Part shown: one piece after another, positions 1 to 12,429 of the stretch | Layout: every line of letters starts with the position of its first letter | Numbering within the stretch: position 1 is the stretch's first letter | Source: Tetmemena sp. SeJ-2015 | Taxonomy: Eukaryota; Ciliophora; Spirotrichea; Sporadotrichida; Oxytrichidae | Assembly (NCBI GenBank): GCA_027382625.1 | Contig: JAJKFJ010020880.1 | Coordinates: forward strand, 1-25,710 | Direction: 5' to 3' | DNA: 25,710 bases | Position numbers and translations under genes: made by a program | Notes under the pieces: generated by a model | What the model was told of the DNA's origin: nothing | The model's database searches: none | The model's input: the letters and a program-made list of their open reading frames with translations, nothing else

Positions 1-690
1 ACCTGAGCAGCTAGTCGAAAATATTTTTTAGATTATATAATAAAATGGCTTAGTAATTTTCTATAAACGCGCCCCACTGGGATTCAACATTTTGGGGTAC
101 GTTATGCCTTTTTCAACAAAAGAGTTTTGCTAGGTCTACGGAGAGACTTTGAGATAAGGAAACAAATTCTATGGAAAGATTTTCCCGCCCGCTACTCCAA
201 ACTGAAAGTGCGCTTAGGGGGCCAAGATTTTGGGAAGGGTTTTCAATCAAATAATTGATGTGCACATCTTAAAAACTTAGAAGTGCGATGGGGAAACCCA
301 GCGGGCAACTCCTAATTTTCTCATCTGCCAAGCAACTTTCAAATGCGAAGAGTATTAGGGGCCGTGGCCCCTTCTCAACTTTTTTGTTTTTAAAGTTTAA
401 AATTTTTGCCCTGGTTTATTACACTAAATAAGGGTGATTTTTACATCCATAACCTTAGATTTCAAAAATGAAATTGGGTTAAGGATGGTTCATGTAGTTA
501 TTTTTTTAAAGAAAATTTCCCCGCCTTTTTTTTACTCCCATGATTTTTAAAAGTAAAAAATTTAGAAAATTTAATTAATACAAATTTAAATTTTATTTTC
601 CTTATCAAAAAATTTAGGGGGTTTTGAATGCTTCGGGGTTTGTTTTAAATTTTACTTAAATGTTTTAGAGAAAAATTTTTTTCCTTTATT
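1..690. repeat. Left copy of a long direct repeat, probable LTR
   Basis: This stretch aligns in the same orientation with about 5046-5735. Matching landmarks occur in order: acctga, gctagt, aaacgc, ttcaac, a gatagga-type segment, cgctactcc/ggctacttcc, aagtgcg, aatcaaataattgat/attcaaataaattgat, and aaatgcga. The copies differ by many substitutions and by homopolymer-length changes, so they are old or poorly resolved. A pair of direct repeats of roughly 0.7 kb about 5 kb apart is the usual plan of an LTR retrotransposon. The repeat may begin before the window, so its 5' end, its TG terminus and any target-site duplication cannot be seen. No clear primer-binding site was recognised after about 690. 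Confidence 0.62.
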
Positions 691-3600
691 TAATTTATAA
701 GATTCCTCAATGCTTGCAATTTTTGAGTAAGAGCACTCTGACAAAATTTAAAACCCCAAAACTTTAAATATTAAAATCATAATGATAATAAAGATTTGGA
801 TGAAGATTAAAAATTTTAAATTTCCCTTAAAATTTAAAAATTTTAAAAAATAAACTCATATAACTTTTGACTAGGTATAGAATAAGTTCAAGATCTGGCT
901 TATTTAAACTATTTCAGCTCCCTCAAGTTGCAACAATTCATTATGTTTTTATTTTTAAAAAATTTTTAAAAAAAAAATTTTTAATTTATTTTTTTTTGTT
1001 TCCAAAAAATTAAAGAAAAAAAAAAATTTCTAAATCTTTGTTTTTTTCCCATTTTTTCCCCTTTTTTTCCACTTTTAAAATTTTTTTTAACCCTCATTAT
1101 TTAATTTTAAAATTTAAATTTTAAAAAATTATTTAATAGTTTAATTTAAACATTTTTTTAATAATTTTTGGAAAAATTTTTAGTTTATTTTCTTTTCTTT
1201 TAAAAATTTTTCCAATTTTTTCTTTTTAAAGAAAAAAAAAGTAAAAAGGTTAAAAAATTTTGTTTAATTAAAAAAATATTAAAATAGGTTTAAAATTTTC
1301 CAATTTAAAAAAACGGGCCCAATTTTAAAGTTTTCTAGGAAGGTGCCCTTTTAAACGTCTGTTTTAAATTTTCCCTCAAAAATTTTTTACCCTTTTTATT
1401 GCTTTCCCCCTATCTCAGATAACTGAGTTTTAAAGGTTTTTTCTTTGGGTTGCTTGAATTTCTTTTTTTACTAAATTTTTTTTCAAAGGTTCTGATATTT
1501 GCCCCTTATTTTACAATTTCTTTTGCGAATTATATTGCATAAATCTTCATTTTTCAAAAACAAATTGGGTTTTTTCGGGTTTTTCCTTTTAAGCATTCCC
1601 CAAGTTTTTTTTTGCAATTATAGCCCAAAAATGTCCCACTGCACTGAACCGTTTGAGCCAAGTCTGTCTCTTTTGGGAAGTAGCCGGGAGTTCCTTGCCC
1701 CAATTTTCCTCAAATTTTTTTCTTTTTAAACAATTTTGAATCTTTAACTTTGCCCCTTTTTTGGTTTAAAATTATCTAAAAGGTTCTTGGTTTAGACTCG
1801 TGAAAACCCAACTCATCAACCCCTTTCACTCCCTCTAACGAGGTAAATGGAATAGCGTAAGCTAGTCCCTTTGTTGCGCCTCTTTGCTTGAGAAAAATTC
1901 TTAGTGTGATCTCCCTTTTAGGGAAAGGCGAATGGCGATGTAATCATGATCGATAAAAAACCCCACCAGAAAGGGATGAAAACGTATTTAAATTTTTTTA
2001 CCCCTTTCCTTTTTTCAAAAACGGGTCATTTCCCGTTCGCGAACCCCAAGGGCCTCTCTCTTCCTTCTTTAAGGTATTCCCGTAAGGGAAAATCTTGAAA
2101 ACCCAAAACTCTTCTTGTATGATGGTGTCCCCTTCCCCTTTCGAATCCCCCCAAAGGTGGGGGTTTAAATTTTTGAACACACTCCCCCAAAAATTTTAAA
2201 AAACTCTCAAGCATGGAGTCTTGCTTTTTGAGCTAGCTAAAATTTTTACTGACACCATACATTTGGGGCTTCTAAATTCATGAATCAATCTTCCTTTTTC
2301 TTCCCCTTTTCTTTGCTTCCTCTTTATTTGAAACCTTTGTCAAGGTTCGGGGCTTCCCCCTCTTAGGTTTGGCCACCTTTCTTTAAATTTTCCTTTACCC
2401 TTTAATTTACGAAACTAGCCATTTGCTTTTTTTCTCCTTTGGGTTTTTTTTTGGGAAAAAGGGCAGAGTAAGGGAATTTTGCCCTGCTAAAAGTTAAGAA
2501 AGGGAAATAACGCCCCTTCCACTTTTCCAAAATTGCCTTTAAAATTTAGATTCTTGGGGTTTTTTCTGGGGGTGGGATTTCCCCCCTTGGGGGGTGCCCC
2601 CTTTGAGGTTTCCTGAGGATACCCGAACTGTGGGTTGACATTTCTCGAAATTCAAAAAAGTTTTTCCCTTTTTCAATAAATTCCTTTTGGAGCAGAAAAA
2701 GAGGACCCCGGGTGCGTTTTGTTTAAACCCCCCCCAACGACTTCTAAACCCTTTTTGGGGCCTTTAAACAAGGCACAGAGATCTTTTTTCCCCTGGGAGC
2801 CCCAATTAAAAGGAGGGCTCCCCCCTTTTGGGCATTTAAATTTACACACGGGGCATCGGGTTTTGGTTCCCCCTTTTCCCCGAACTTTTATTTTTACTGT
2901 GTTTCCAAAGGGTTTTGTCCCTTGTTTTCTTTAGTTTTAGGTTGGTTCCCAAATTTTAAAAATTCCCAAAATTTTTAATTTTTAAAATTTAAAAGAGCCC
3001 GCCACTTATTATTATGAAAATGCTGTTCCCTAAGTGCAGACCCATTCACGAAAATCGAGGGGGCAAAAGATTCAGTTTATTGATGTTCTTCTTTCTTTCT
3101 TTTTTTAATTTTTAAAAGATAGCCCCAAATTTTTTATCTTTTAATTTTTGCTTTTTTGTTTGAATTTTTAAAAGAAAGTTATTAGTGCTACAAATTTCCC
3201 CGTTGGAAAACCATTTTAAATTTTAAATGTCGACGTCCCCTTTAAAAATAGCTGCAATTTAATTTCTTTTTGAAAAGCGATTGAACTGCTACAAATTTTA
3301 AAGTTGCAGAAAATTTTAGTTTTGCTACAAATTTTTTTTTTTAAGTTTTAATTTAAAAGTATTAATTTAATGGGAGCCCCCACTTTTAAAAAAAGGAGCC
3401 CCCAAATTCTTCACAACTTGCACCTGTTTTGTTTAGTTCTTTGTTCTTTTTCTATTTCAGCTTGTAAACCCTATGGATCTCACTTTTTAAAAAAGGAAGA
3501 CTTTAGCTTCGTTCGGACCCTAGTTTAAATAATAAAAATTGTTTTCAAATAGAACAACGGGTACTCGAGCAAAAATGGTGGAAAATTTGGGAATTTTTGG

Positions 3601-5045
3601 GGGATTAAGGGGGAAAAGGCGCAAGATTGACCCAACGGGTTTCCCGAAGCAAAAAGAAAAACCTTACAGGGTTCCCCTTAAACTTAGCAAGGTAAGAAGC
3701 TCCCATATGGATAAAACAATAATCTTATTTTGGTTTTTTTTCCTTCCGACAATGTAGGGAAACAAGATCTCGTTCCTCAAAGCAATTTCTTGCTGATGAG
3801 AAAAAAGCTCTCAAAAAATCGATGTCAACATGATGGGATCCCAAACTATCCTGAGATCTCAGTTACTAATATGTATGACGATGCGATTTGGGGAAACCGG
3901 GGGGGTTGCTCTTTCCTTCCTAACAAAAACAACTCTCAAAAAAAGTTGCCAGAAAGAAGGTTTTCTTTGGGGTCCTTTTCTAAATGTACGTTTCAGGAAA
4001 TACCCCAAAGAGATCATTGAAAATTTCACAAGGAAGAGATTTCCCTAAGTTAGAAAAGGAAGGAAAAGACCCAAAGAACAAGGAATAATTTATCAGCGAC
4101 GAATGGTTTTGAGGCAACTTTCAGAAATATCCCCAACCTTTTCCCGTAAGTTTTTGAGTTTAACTTGGTTTTGAGAAACCTGGGACTGGCCTCCCACTTA
4201 ATGGAAAAGGGGAGAGCAAAAAAATTCAGAGCAAAAGGAAGCAAAAACAAAACATCGAGTGAGCAAAGGCCCTCTACCCCTTTTACAAAATTAAAGGGAC
4301 ACGAGTTTTCAAAAAGATGCGGAGCAGGTTCGAAGAAAAGAGGAAGCTAGGTCCATTCTGGCCCCAAAACAGAAGAGAGAAAAAAGGGGAACCCCTTTAA
4401 AAATCCCTTTTTTTTCCCAGATAAGCAAAAATGACTTAAGTCATTTTAAATTAAGCTTAAAATAACTTTTCCTAAAATAAATTTACTCTAAAACCTTTTT
4501 TCTCCCCACATAACTTTGTCTTTCTTTTTCCAAATCTCTTACCTTTCTAAATATTAAAAACCCCTTTTAAACGATAGCCTTTTAATTTTTGCATTAAAGG
4601 GGTTAATAAAGCAGCTTCTTTTTTGGGGTTCCCCTTTAAATAAAATTCCAGTAAAACCCCAAAGCCGTTTAACTCTGGCAGTATTTGGGCATTAAAAACA
4701 AAAGGGGTGAATGGGGTTTAACTCAGCGTATGTTCTTCGCTTCCTTTTTTTTGTACGCTTTAGGGTTGTTTAACGAAATAGAACGATTTTCACCCTTGTG
4801 ATCTTCTCTCTGAGCTTTTTTAAAGGGAACGCAACATACTGCTCTGCTTGATAGAGCGAGGAATTTAAGGACATAAGCTTCTAAGGCCCGAGTCCTTTGC
4901 TGATTCCTGCAAGGGAACGCACTTTTTAGTTATATTTTCTTTCTACTCGTAAACTTCTTGTTACTTTCTTTTTTGTTTCCCAATTTTTTTCATGAAAGGG
5001 GTTTTTGAAAAAGGCGACCTAAAAACTTCACGCTATCCCTCTCAC
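691..5045. mobile_element. Decayed internal region between LTR-like repeats
   Basis: These roughly 4.4 kb lie between the two direct repeats, where gag and pol would sit in an LTR retrotransposon. No reading frame exceeds about 100 codons, and I recognise no aspartic protease, reverse transcriptase YxDD, RNase H or integrase motif. The sequence is dominated by blocks of A, T, C or G runs that would break any frame. Short open frames at 3539-4048 and 4165-4350 are basic and lysine-rich (for example KKFRAKGSKNK), which could be gag-like or mere composition. It may be a non-autonomous large-LTR derivative, a heavily mutated element, or an autonomous element with a damaged consensus sequence. Confidence 0.45.
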
Positions 5046-5735
5046 ACCTGAAGGGGAGCTAGTTCCCTAAATATAATTTTCGATTATTATTTAAAAAAAA
5101 TTTGGGTTTTGTGAAGTCTAAAAACGCCTTCACTCGATTCCCAGTTTTGTACGTTTTTTGCCCCCTTTCAACGAAGATTTTTCTAAAAGGGTTTTCGGAG
5201 GATCTTAGATAGGAAACTAAAATTTTTGGAAAAATCTTCCCCCGGGGCTACTTCCAAAAGAAGTGCGGGTTAGTGGGCGAAGAGTTTTACGAAACAATTC
5301 AAATAAATTGATTTTGCAATCCTTTTTTTCTTAAATTTCCTTTTAAAAAAAGCTGCAAATTCCCCAACTTTTCTTTTATTGCAAAAAACAAAATTTTTAA
5401 ATGCGAGGGGTAAAGTGCGCGCTGGCACTCTCAACAAATTTTTTCGAAAGGAGTTTATGTTGAAAAAACTGGCATTACTAAATGATTTAAGGGGTGACTA
5501 ACCCTTTCCCTTTCCTTAGAGTCCAAAAAGAAACCCGAGTTAAAAGGGTGGATCAAAGTTTGTTATTTTTTTAGTAATTTTCCGTTTTACTTTGAAAGAT
5601 TATGTATTTAATAAAAAAAATTTAAATTTTACAACCCCAAATTATTTTCAAAATTTTTTTTAAACAATTTGGGGTTTTGATTGGGAAATTTAAAATTTAA
5701 AGGTTTTATTTTAAAAGTAAAAGCTTAGAAATATA
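5046..5735. repeat. Right copy of the long direct repeat, probable LTR
   Basis: This is the partner of 1-690, same strand, about 5045 bases away. It starts with acctga after a ctctcac stretch, and the match can be followed to about the aaaagtaaaagcttag segment. The purine-rich run aaaggggtttttgaaaaaggcg just upstream (around 4996-5018) could be a degenerate polypurine tract, but this is weak. Immediately after this copy the homopolymer-run texture stops and ordinary AT-rich sequence begins, so the edge of the repeat and the edge of the odd texture coincide. Confidence 0.62.
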
Positions 5736-7690
5736 AAGACACACTTAGAGTCACTGATGGTAGTGACACGCCATCTTCATTAGGAAGGAGGAACTTGAAG
5801 CATACTAGAACTTCTGCTATAAACCATTCTTAGTTCCTGATTACAACTCTACTTAGAAAACGCTAGGACTATTTCGTTATATTTGGGTACTCTAAGAGGC
5901 CGAAAAATTGTCCATACCTCAAGGAATCTCAAAATTATTAGATTTGCCTAAACTACTTTGTTTGCAAAGAATTTCAAATAATCACTCAGCAACAACCTCT
6001 TACATATACCCTCTGAGTCCCTTGGTGATTTAACCACCATAATTTTTTCCAAGATAGAAGATCATTAATCTAAGGTTCAGGAGATCCAACTTGAGGATAG
6101 TGTTGTTCTCACGGTTTTAGGACTAACAATTACCCACGTGCACTTTAAATAAACACTTTACACTACTCTCTGAAGAATTAATAACTAAACTAAGTCTATT
6201 CCAAGAGATAAGAGTTGCAAACTGAAGTTTTTAGTAATGACCTGCGAATCTCCCTACTTCTCTCTAAACCAACGTTGATTAAAAAAGCTCGTCTTAGTAT
6301 TTTACTATCTAATTAGAATATAATTTTTAGGAATGCTAATATAATCATTTTAATAAATAGCACTTATTACAGTACTAACTATTAAGCAGACTCATCCTAT
6401 GCAAGTTTTCGACAATTAAGAATGTTTTGGAATACTTAACCTGCAATGGGCAGCCAAAGACACATTAAATTTCCCTCTGCTAGCAGCTTTCTCATCAACT
6501 TAATGCTTTGGACTAACAATAAAATTAAATGTAATCCACTAGCTTAAATTACAAAAAACATTTTTTCTATTTGAGAACTTTAAATAAAATAATTATATCA
6601 TAATTTTTTAATTTATTTAATATAGATTTTTCAGATTCCTCAAAGTAAAATAACATTTAATTCCAATATTTCTTATTAAATGAGCTAATTAATTTATTTT
6701 AAAGAGTACTGATAATATATATACAAGTTATTAATTATCAAATTTACAATAATTATTGTAAAAATAGTAGACAGCTTTCCATTATACATCTTGAACTTAT
6801 TTTGCAATATAGGATCTTCTTCTTGTTATTACAACATTTAATTTTAAAATTGATATTAAAATAGGGATTGATTCAGGTAATGGAGAATGATCGTTCCTTT
6901 GCTTAAATATCAAATATATAAACTTGCCTGTTAATTCTTAATTCTTTTTAACATAAACTAAGACTTCCAAGGAAAAATTCTAGTATCATATTTATACTTA
7001 TAACAAATTTAAGTTGTTCCCTTTATCTTCACTTTGATTGTGGCTGTAACTCCAAACTTTGTTGAACAATAAATATCATACAGCTGTTTATTTGCATAAA
7101 TTCTAAACTCCAAGCATTTCTCTATAGCTAACACTGCTATGCTCATACAAAAACATGTGCTTTTGTGAAGAATCACTTCAGTGCTTTAATTATACTTTGG
7201 AATTTAAAAGATTAAATGCTACTCATTCTATTGAGATTTCATTTATAATTATCATTTTTATAAAACTATCTTCTCGTAAATTCTATTTAAACTCTACCTA
7301 GGTTTTATGCTCAATATAACAAATATAAATTTTAGAAGTTAGCAAGGGATACTAACCCAGCCTGATTTAAGCTCCTTACTCAGCAGCACCTAACTATCCA
7401 CTGACTATAATCTCCAAGTACTGATATATGTGCTAAAGCAACTCTTTCTCTCAATCATCTATAAAGTTTTATGCCCTGTTTCTGCACAATGTCTTGAGCG
7501 AAATGAACTTACAAAATGCTTTATAAATGATAAATTGCTCCACTATTCTCAGATTTTTATCTACTAAACTAGTTTCATTCTGCTCAGTTTTAAGTCCTTG
7601 ACTGATTTCCAAAAAGGATCAGCATTATAATTCTCAAAGCAATATACTTTTGTAATGTTAAAAAGTCATTGCCTTGCTGTTTCCAATTTC
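5736..7690. other. AT-rich non-coding stretch
   Basis: No reading frame of useful length, no RNA gene and no repeat shared with other parts of the window was found. The sequence reads as ordinary mixed AT-rich DNA, in contrast to the homopolymer-rich block before it. A small local inverted motif (agtcactgatggtagtgac) lies near 5748-5770. Confidence 0.5.
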
Positions 7691-7880
7691 TTTCTTGAAA
7701 TAAATTTTAAAATTTAAAATTTTTTTTAAAATTAATTTTTAAAAAACAATTTAATTTTGGCCCCCAAAATAAAAAATTAAATTTTCCCCTTAAAAATTTT
7801 TTTTAAATAAAAAAAGAAATAATTTAAAAATTATTTGGTTTTTCGAAATTTTTTCCAAATTTAATTTTTTTTGATTCTAA
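7691..7880. other. Short homopolymer-rich patch
   Basis: Runs of A, T and C (such as aatttaaaattttttttaaaa and ggcccccaaaat) appear abruptly inside normal AT-rich sequence. They have the same texture as 1-5735. This may be a low-quality consensus patch or a low-complexity insertion. Confidence 0.45.
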
Positions 7881-9185
7881 TTTGAGTAAAATTACTCATA
7901 ATTTAATTTAAATTAGTAATTTTAAATGATTGTTTAAAAATTGAAGTAAAATATTTTAATTGTTTCTCCATGCCTATGGTTGACATTCTGACTAAATCAA
8001 TAAGTTAAATTTGTGGTCCTTGAGTTTCTCATTAGCATATTATTCATTTGAGATTATTGTAAATACTTATTTGCACTTTAATTATGAAGAATAAATCTTT
8101 TATTTTATTAAAGGAAAGAAAGTGCTTTTAAATTTAATTTTGAATACAAATTTAAATTTTATCTTATTTAATCTCATATAATTAAAATAATGAATTATAA
8201 AATAAATTAAATTCCGTCAATTTATAGCATTTTAATATTTTTGACTGATATGTTAGACGTTGAAATAATTTATATTTGACTATGAATATAATCATTTTTA
8301 AGTAAAAAAAAACTTCTTTAGAGAAAGATTTGAAGAGAATATAATTCTTACACTCTTGTGATTTAAAAAAAATTATTAGGTTGTTAAATAAATTTAACTA
8401 ACATAAAACAATAATTAAAATGTGAGGTTATAAGTGAAAGCTCTAGTTTTATTGATATTTTTAAGGACTCTTATCATGCAAGCACAAGAATCTAATTTAT
8501 TAAGAGTTCTTACCCAATTTATCAACATTCTAAATTAAAGATCAATCTAAACTTTTTAAGTTGAAATGTAGCATTATTTTTATATTTATCTTTCGCTTTT
8601 TATTGGTAAATACAATTTTAATACTTAAACAAAAAAAGTAAAAATAATTCAAGTTAAAAATTTGTATAAAGATAATGAGTTTAATAAGTGGATTTGAGGT
8701 ATAAAAGGGAGAAATAATTAGATAACTATAATTATATATTAAATATCCTAATTATCGATCAACTACTTTATTTATTGATCAATAAAGATGTCCAATTTAT
8801 CAAATATATATTCTATATAAATTCAGCTTAATATAATGAGAGAAAAAATATAAGAGATTTAAATAAATATTTTTTTCCTCTTAATTCTTTGTCAAAATCT
8901 CTGAAAATATCAAATTTAAAGTTTGAGCTGAGACTAATTTTTTAAGAGTTCAAAAATAAATAACTTGAGACTCAAAAGAAAAATATAGAATGAGAAAGCA
9001 AATTTTCCAGTTTCAAATAAAAAAAATCTGCCTTCTGAGTTCTATAGAAAATTTTTGAAAATATTGCTAGATTTTAAATATTTAGGATATGCTCTGCTTT
9101 CATTTTGATATCTAAAGAGAAATAAAATTTTAGCTAAAAACTAGTTTGATTCTAACCATAATACTAAAATAAAACATTTATAAAT
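7881..9185. other. AT-rich non-coding stretch
   Basis: No open frame, RNA gene or recognisable element was found. Tracts of A and T alternate with short mixed segments. Confidence 0.5.
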
Positions 9186-9480
9186 AAAATATTTTTAATT
9201 ATTTTTTCCTTATTTTAATTAAAATTTTTTTAAATTTTAAAAATTTTTTTGTTTTATTAGCTTGCAAAGAGTTTTCATTTCAAAATTTTTTTTTCCTAAG
9301 GTTTTTAAAAAAATTTAAAAATTTAACAATATCTTTCATCTAAATTTTTTCTCATACTTCTCAAAAATATTTTTTAAAAAAATTTTTCATTTAAAAATTT
9401 TCCCAATTAAAATTTTTAAATTTTTAATTGATAAAAAAAAGGGGAAAAATAAAAAGGGAACTACCTCTAAATTTCTTTTT
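9186..9480. other. Homopolymer-rich low-complexity patch
   Basis: Dense A and T runs with occasional ccc or ggg runs, including aaaggggaaaaataaaaaggg near 9437-9460. It resembles the texture of the first 5.7 kb and has no coding content. Confidence 0.45.
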
Positions 9481-11334
9481 AAATTATTTAAATAATCTAA
9501 TTTTTAATAATTTTTTAATCTAATTTTTAATATATTTTTTTCAGGCTTAAAATAAATTGTTCAAAAATTCTTTTAATATTAAATTAAGGATAATTTTATG
9601 ATTTAATAAGTTTAAGCTTTATAAATAAGCAGTCTTAAGAAATCTTCATATTTTGAATATATATCCCTTTTTAGCTAAATTGGGAAGGGAACAGAATCCA
9701 ATTATCTTCGAACCTTTTTAAAAATATGCAAAAATTTTCTGCAATTTAAATTTTCTTATTTTTAAATTTTAAAGCTCAAAATGATGGGAGATCTCTATTC
9801 AATAACAATTATCTGTTATAAATTAAATATCAATGCCATATTTTAATTATTTTACACTCTTAAAATTTATAAGGATTAATACAAGACACAAAATTTTTAA
9901 TTCTTCATAGATTTACTTAGTAAACGTAATTTTTTAAAAAGAAGAACAAGATATTTTTATTCTTCAGATAGCACTACACTTAAGAAGTTTTCTAAAATCA
10001 TTGAACAAATGCAAATTTATTTTTATTTTTTTAAAAATAATTTCTTGCTCTAAGATAAATTGTTTAATACTTCTTTTTAAAATCATATGGATTATGAATA
10101 TAAGATGCAACCCTAAGACGACATTGTGAAGAAACTGCCCCCATCTACATCCTTAAAGGGGTAGAAGATAGTTTTTAAATAACTGCTCTCAGAGTCAGCA
10201 ATATATTTATTTTGCAAATATCATAGTTGCTAAGTATGAGACTGCTAAGCAACCCTTCATATCCTACGATCTCAAATTCTTTAAAGTAAATGCAGACTTT
10301 ACCAGCCCACCTCAATACACAATAGAGAGCCATTCTCTCAAGCAATTGATTATAGGAATGATAGAATAGATTATTGAAAAACCCATTTAAATTAACTTTT
10401 TATTTACTTTGTTTATACAATGACTCTTATTCTTTCATCTGATCTTTACAACCTATTATAATTTCAGGTCATTTTTTATTTAGAGCCATCTTCCTTTTTT
10501 AATGTCATGATCTGGTAGTTTTTTCTATTCACTTTCTGCTAAAAATAAAATAATGGGGATTAAAATCCTTACCTGTTTTGCTCTGTCTAAGTCGTTATAG
10601 CTTCACAGACTCATTCTTTATAAGCTTTGTCTCAAAGAATGCATAGTGTTTGGTGCTCATGCTGAAATATGGTGCTCCTGATTTCCTTTGCCAATGCTTC
10701 TTTATTCGCCTAAAATTTTATTTTAAAATGATAAAGCAAAGAGTAAAACTTAATATGATCACGATAAACGAAAAATGTTTTACTTACTTTTATTTAGAAC
10801 TGAGAATTATTTTATACCTAAAAGATAATTTCATTCTCTCTCGTTCTCTCTATCATTTCTTGCTATTTAATTTATGATCTTATTATTTACAATAACTAAG
10901 TTTACTAGAGCAAGGCGAAGAATTTATTTAAAACATATTAATCATCGATCTTCTAATCGAATTTCACCTATAATCTAAAATACCAAAAATACAAATAAAT
11001 TTACTAAATTAACTCTAGCTAAATTATTTATTTCTAAGAAATAAGTTCACATAAAATTTGAGAATTAGAATATTATTATCTTCTGCTTCAAAAGCATGTA
11101 TCAATCAAAGATATTATTTTTAAAATAAAATATAAAGATTATACTCTTTAATAAAGGTAAACGTGTGGTTTTTAAATATTTTGAATTTATTTTGTTATAA
11201 ATGATAATATATGCATTTTTTGGGGATCTCAATTATAGACAAGAAATATAATTCAAATTATTTTAATTAAAAATAACATAGAGATTTTATTAATTAAACA
11301 ATACTTTAAATTATTTGAATACTAAACTTATTAA
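9481..11334. other. AT-rich non-coding stretch
   Basis: The longest open frame is 75 codons on the plus strand at 10650-10877. It is rich in F, I, L, K and Y, as expected for translated AT-rich DNA, and has no recognisable domain. Slightly GC-richer text near 10080-10340 has no clear coding or RNA structure. Confidence 0.45.
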
Positions 11335-11790
11335 TTATTTAAATTGACTGAAAAATTAAATCAAAATGGAACTGAAGGCCCAATAAGAAAGTACGTGAGT
11401 CATTCTCTGAAGGAGCACGTAGCTGAAGACGGCAGCAAGTATTCCTACTATACATTGATAACATAATATTTTACAGATGATTTAATTTATAACAGAGCAT
11501 ATGGAGACCAGGCCTATTCATTTTGATTTAGATGGCTCTGTTGAGTCTTTGGAACAAATCAAATCCATATCCATAAAGATTCTTAGTGCTTTGGAAGCCC
11601 TGCATAAGACTGGATATGTTCTTATTTAAATATTTTATTTGTTCTGAGAAACTCAGCCTATTCAAACTTCTTGCTTTGTGACGAAGGAGCCTTAATAGAC
11701 GATTTAAATTATTTAAATTGTTTATTTAGGCCAATGCTAGGCTATCAAAGAATACTTATAAAGTGCCACCACCCCTTAGTATTAGAGTGA
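11335..11790 (+). pseudogene. Protein-kinase-like relic, broken across frames
   Basis: Three adjacent plus-strand segments read like decayed coding sequence. The first, 11335-11466, contains KEHVAEDGSKYSYYTLI. The second starts at the ATG at 11501, runs to a stop at 11629, and ends SALEALHKTGYVLI. The third, in another frame from about 11623 to the stop at 11790, holds NILFVL, then GALIDDLNYL. Protein kinases commonly carry a helix followed by LH-x-x-GYVH-x-D, then N-I-L-F, then an LID or DFG-type motif about 20-25 residues later. The order LH..GYV, NILF, LIDD fits that plan with the HxD catalytic loop lost at the frameshift. There is no N-terminal lobe with a glycine loop and no C-lobe afterwards. 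The family cannot be fixed from this. The resemblance is to divergent kinase-like genes that are abundant in some fungi. It could be chance, but the residue mix is unlike the low-complexity translations around it. Confidence 0.35.
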
Positions 11791-12429
11791 TAACCAAATA
11801 GAGCTTGGCAAAGTTGGCGATGTTATCATCTAAATTTTAATCTAGAATAATTTATTTAAATTATTTATTCTTACATAAAACCAGATTATCACTCTTCAAC
11901 TCATAATTTAAAATTGGAAAGGTGGAAATAAAATATAAATGTTTAGTTAAATTATTTATATTAATTTATTTTATTATGGCCATAATTAATATTTCTAAAG
12001 AATATTTTGTTTCCATTATCTTGGATGAATAGAATAAATTGATATTGAAATAAAATGTTCTCCCAAATAATTGATTCGAATTTATCAATATCGTACTCCT
12101 TCATTCTTATATATTATTTTACTAAAATTAAATATAATATATTTATCAAAATAAGTGAAAATAATTGTAATTCACTGGTTCTTCTTGACTAAAAGAATTT
12201 AATTATTTTTATTTATTTATTTATTTATTTTTAAAAATGAAATTAATTAATTTGCTTTAAATGATGCAACTATTAGAAGAAAGGAATTTAGTGGAATTAA
12301 GGAGTAGCTGCACATGGCATAAATAAACACGATAATAACAGGCGTTACAGCTCCCAATAAAAACTTGTCCATGACAAACTTAATTTGTGATCACGCACCG
12401 TTCTAATTTAGAGGAGGAGCATTACTTCT
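11791..12429. other. AT-rich non-coding stretch next to solo LTR
   Basis: No gene is visible. The last 130 bases (about 12300-12429) are GC-richer than the surroundings. On the minus strand they give two overlapping open frames of about 30-40 codons, neither recognisable, so no product is proposed. Confidence 0.4.
12211..12230. repeat. (ATTT)5 microsatellite
   Basis: Five perfect ATTT units are visible, flanked by T and A runs. Confidence 0.9.

Noticed and set aside
1998..2214. Overlapping minus-strand frames of about 60 codons
   Set aside because: They lie in the homopolymer-rich block, where base runs make frame continuity unreliable, and show no domain.
3539..4350. Series of plus-strand frames as a gag polyprotein
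   Set aside because: They are basic and lysine-rich, but no zinc knuckle, protease or other retroelement motif is visible, so only a possible relic is noted.
12300..12429. Minus-strand frame beginning MDKFLLGAVTPVIIVFIY as a membrane protein start
   Set aside because: Only about 40 codons, an overlapping frame is equally open, and no continuation or family is recognisable.
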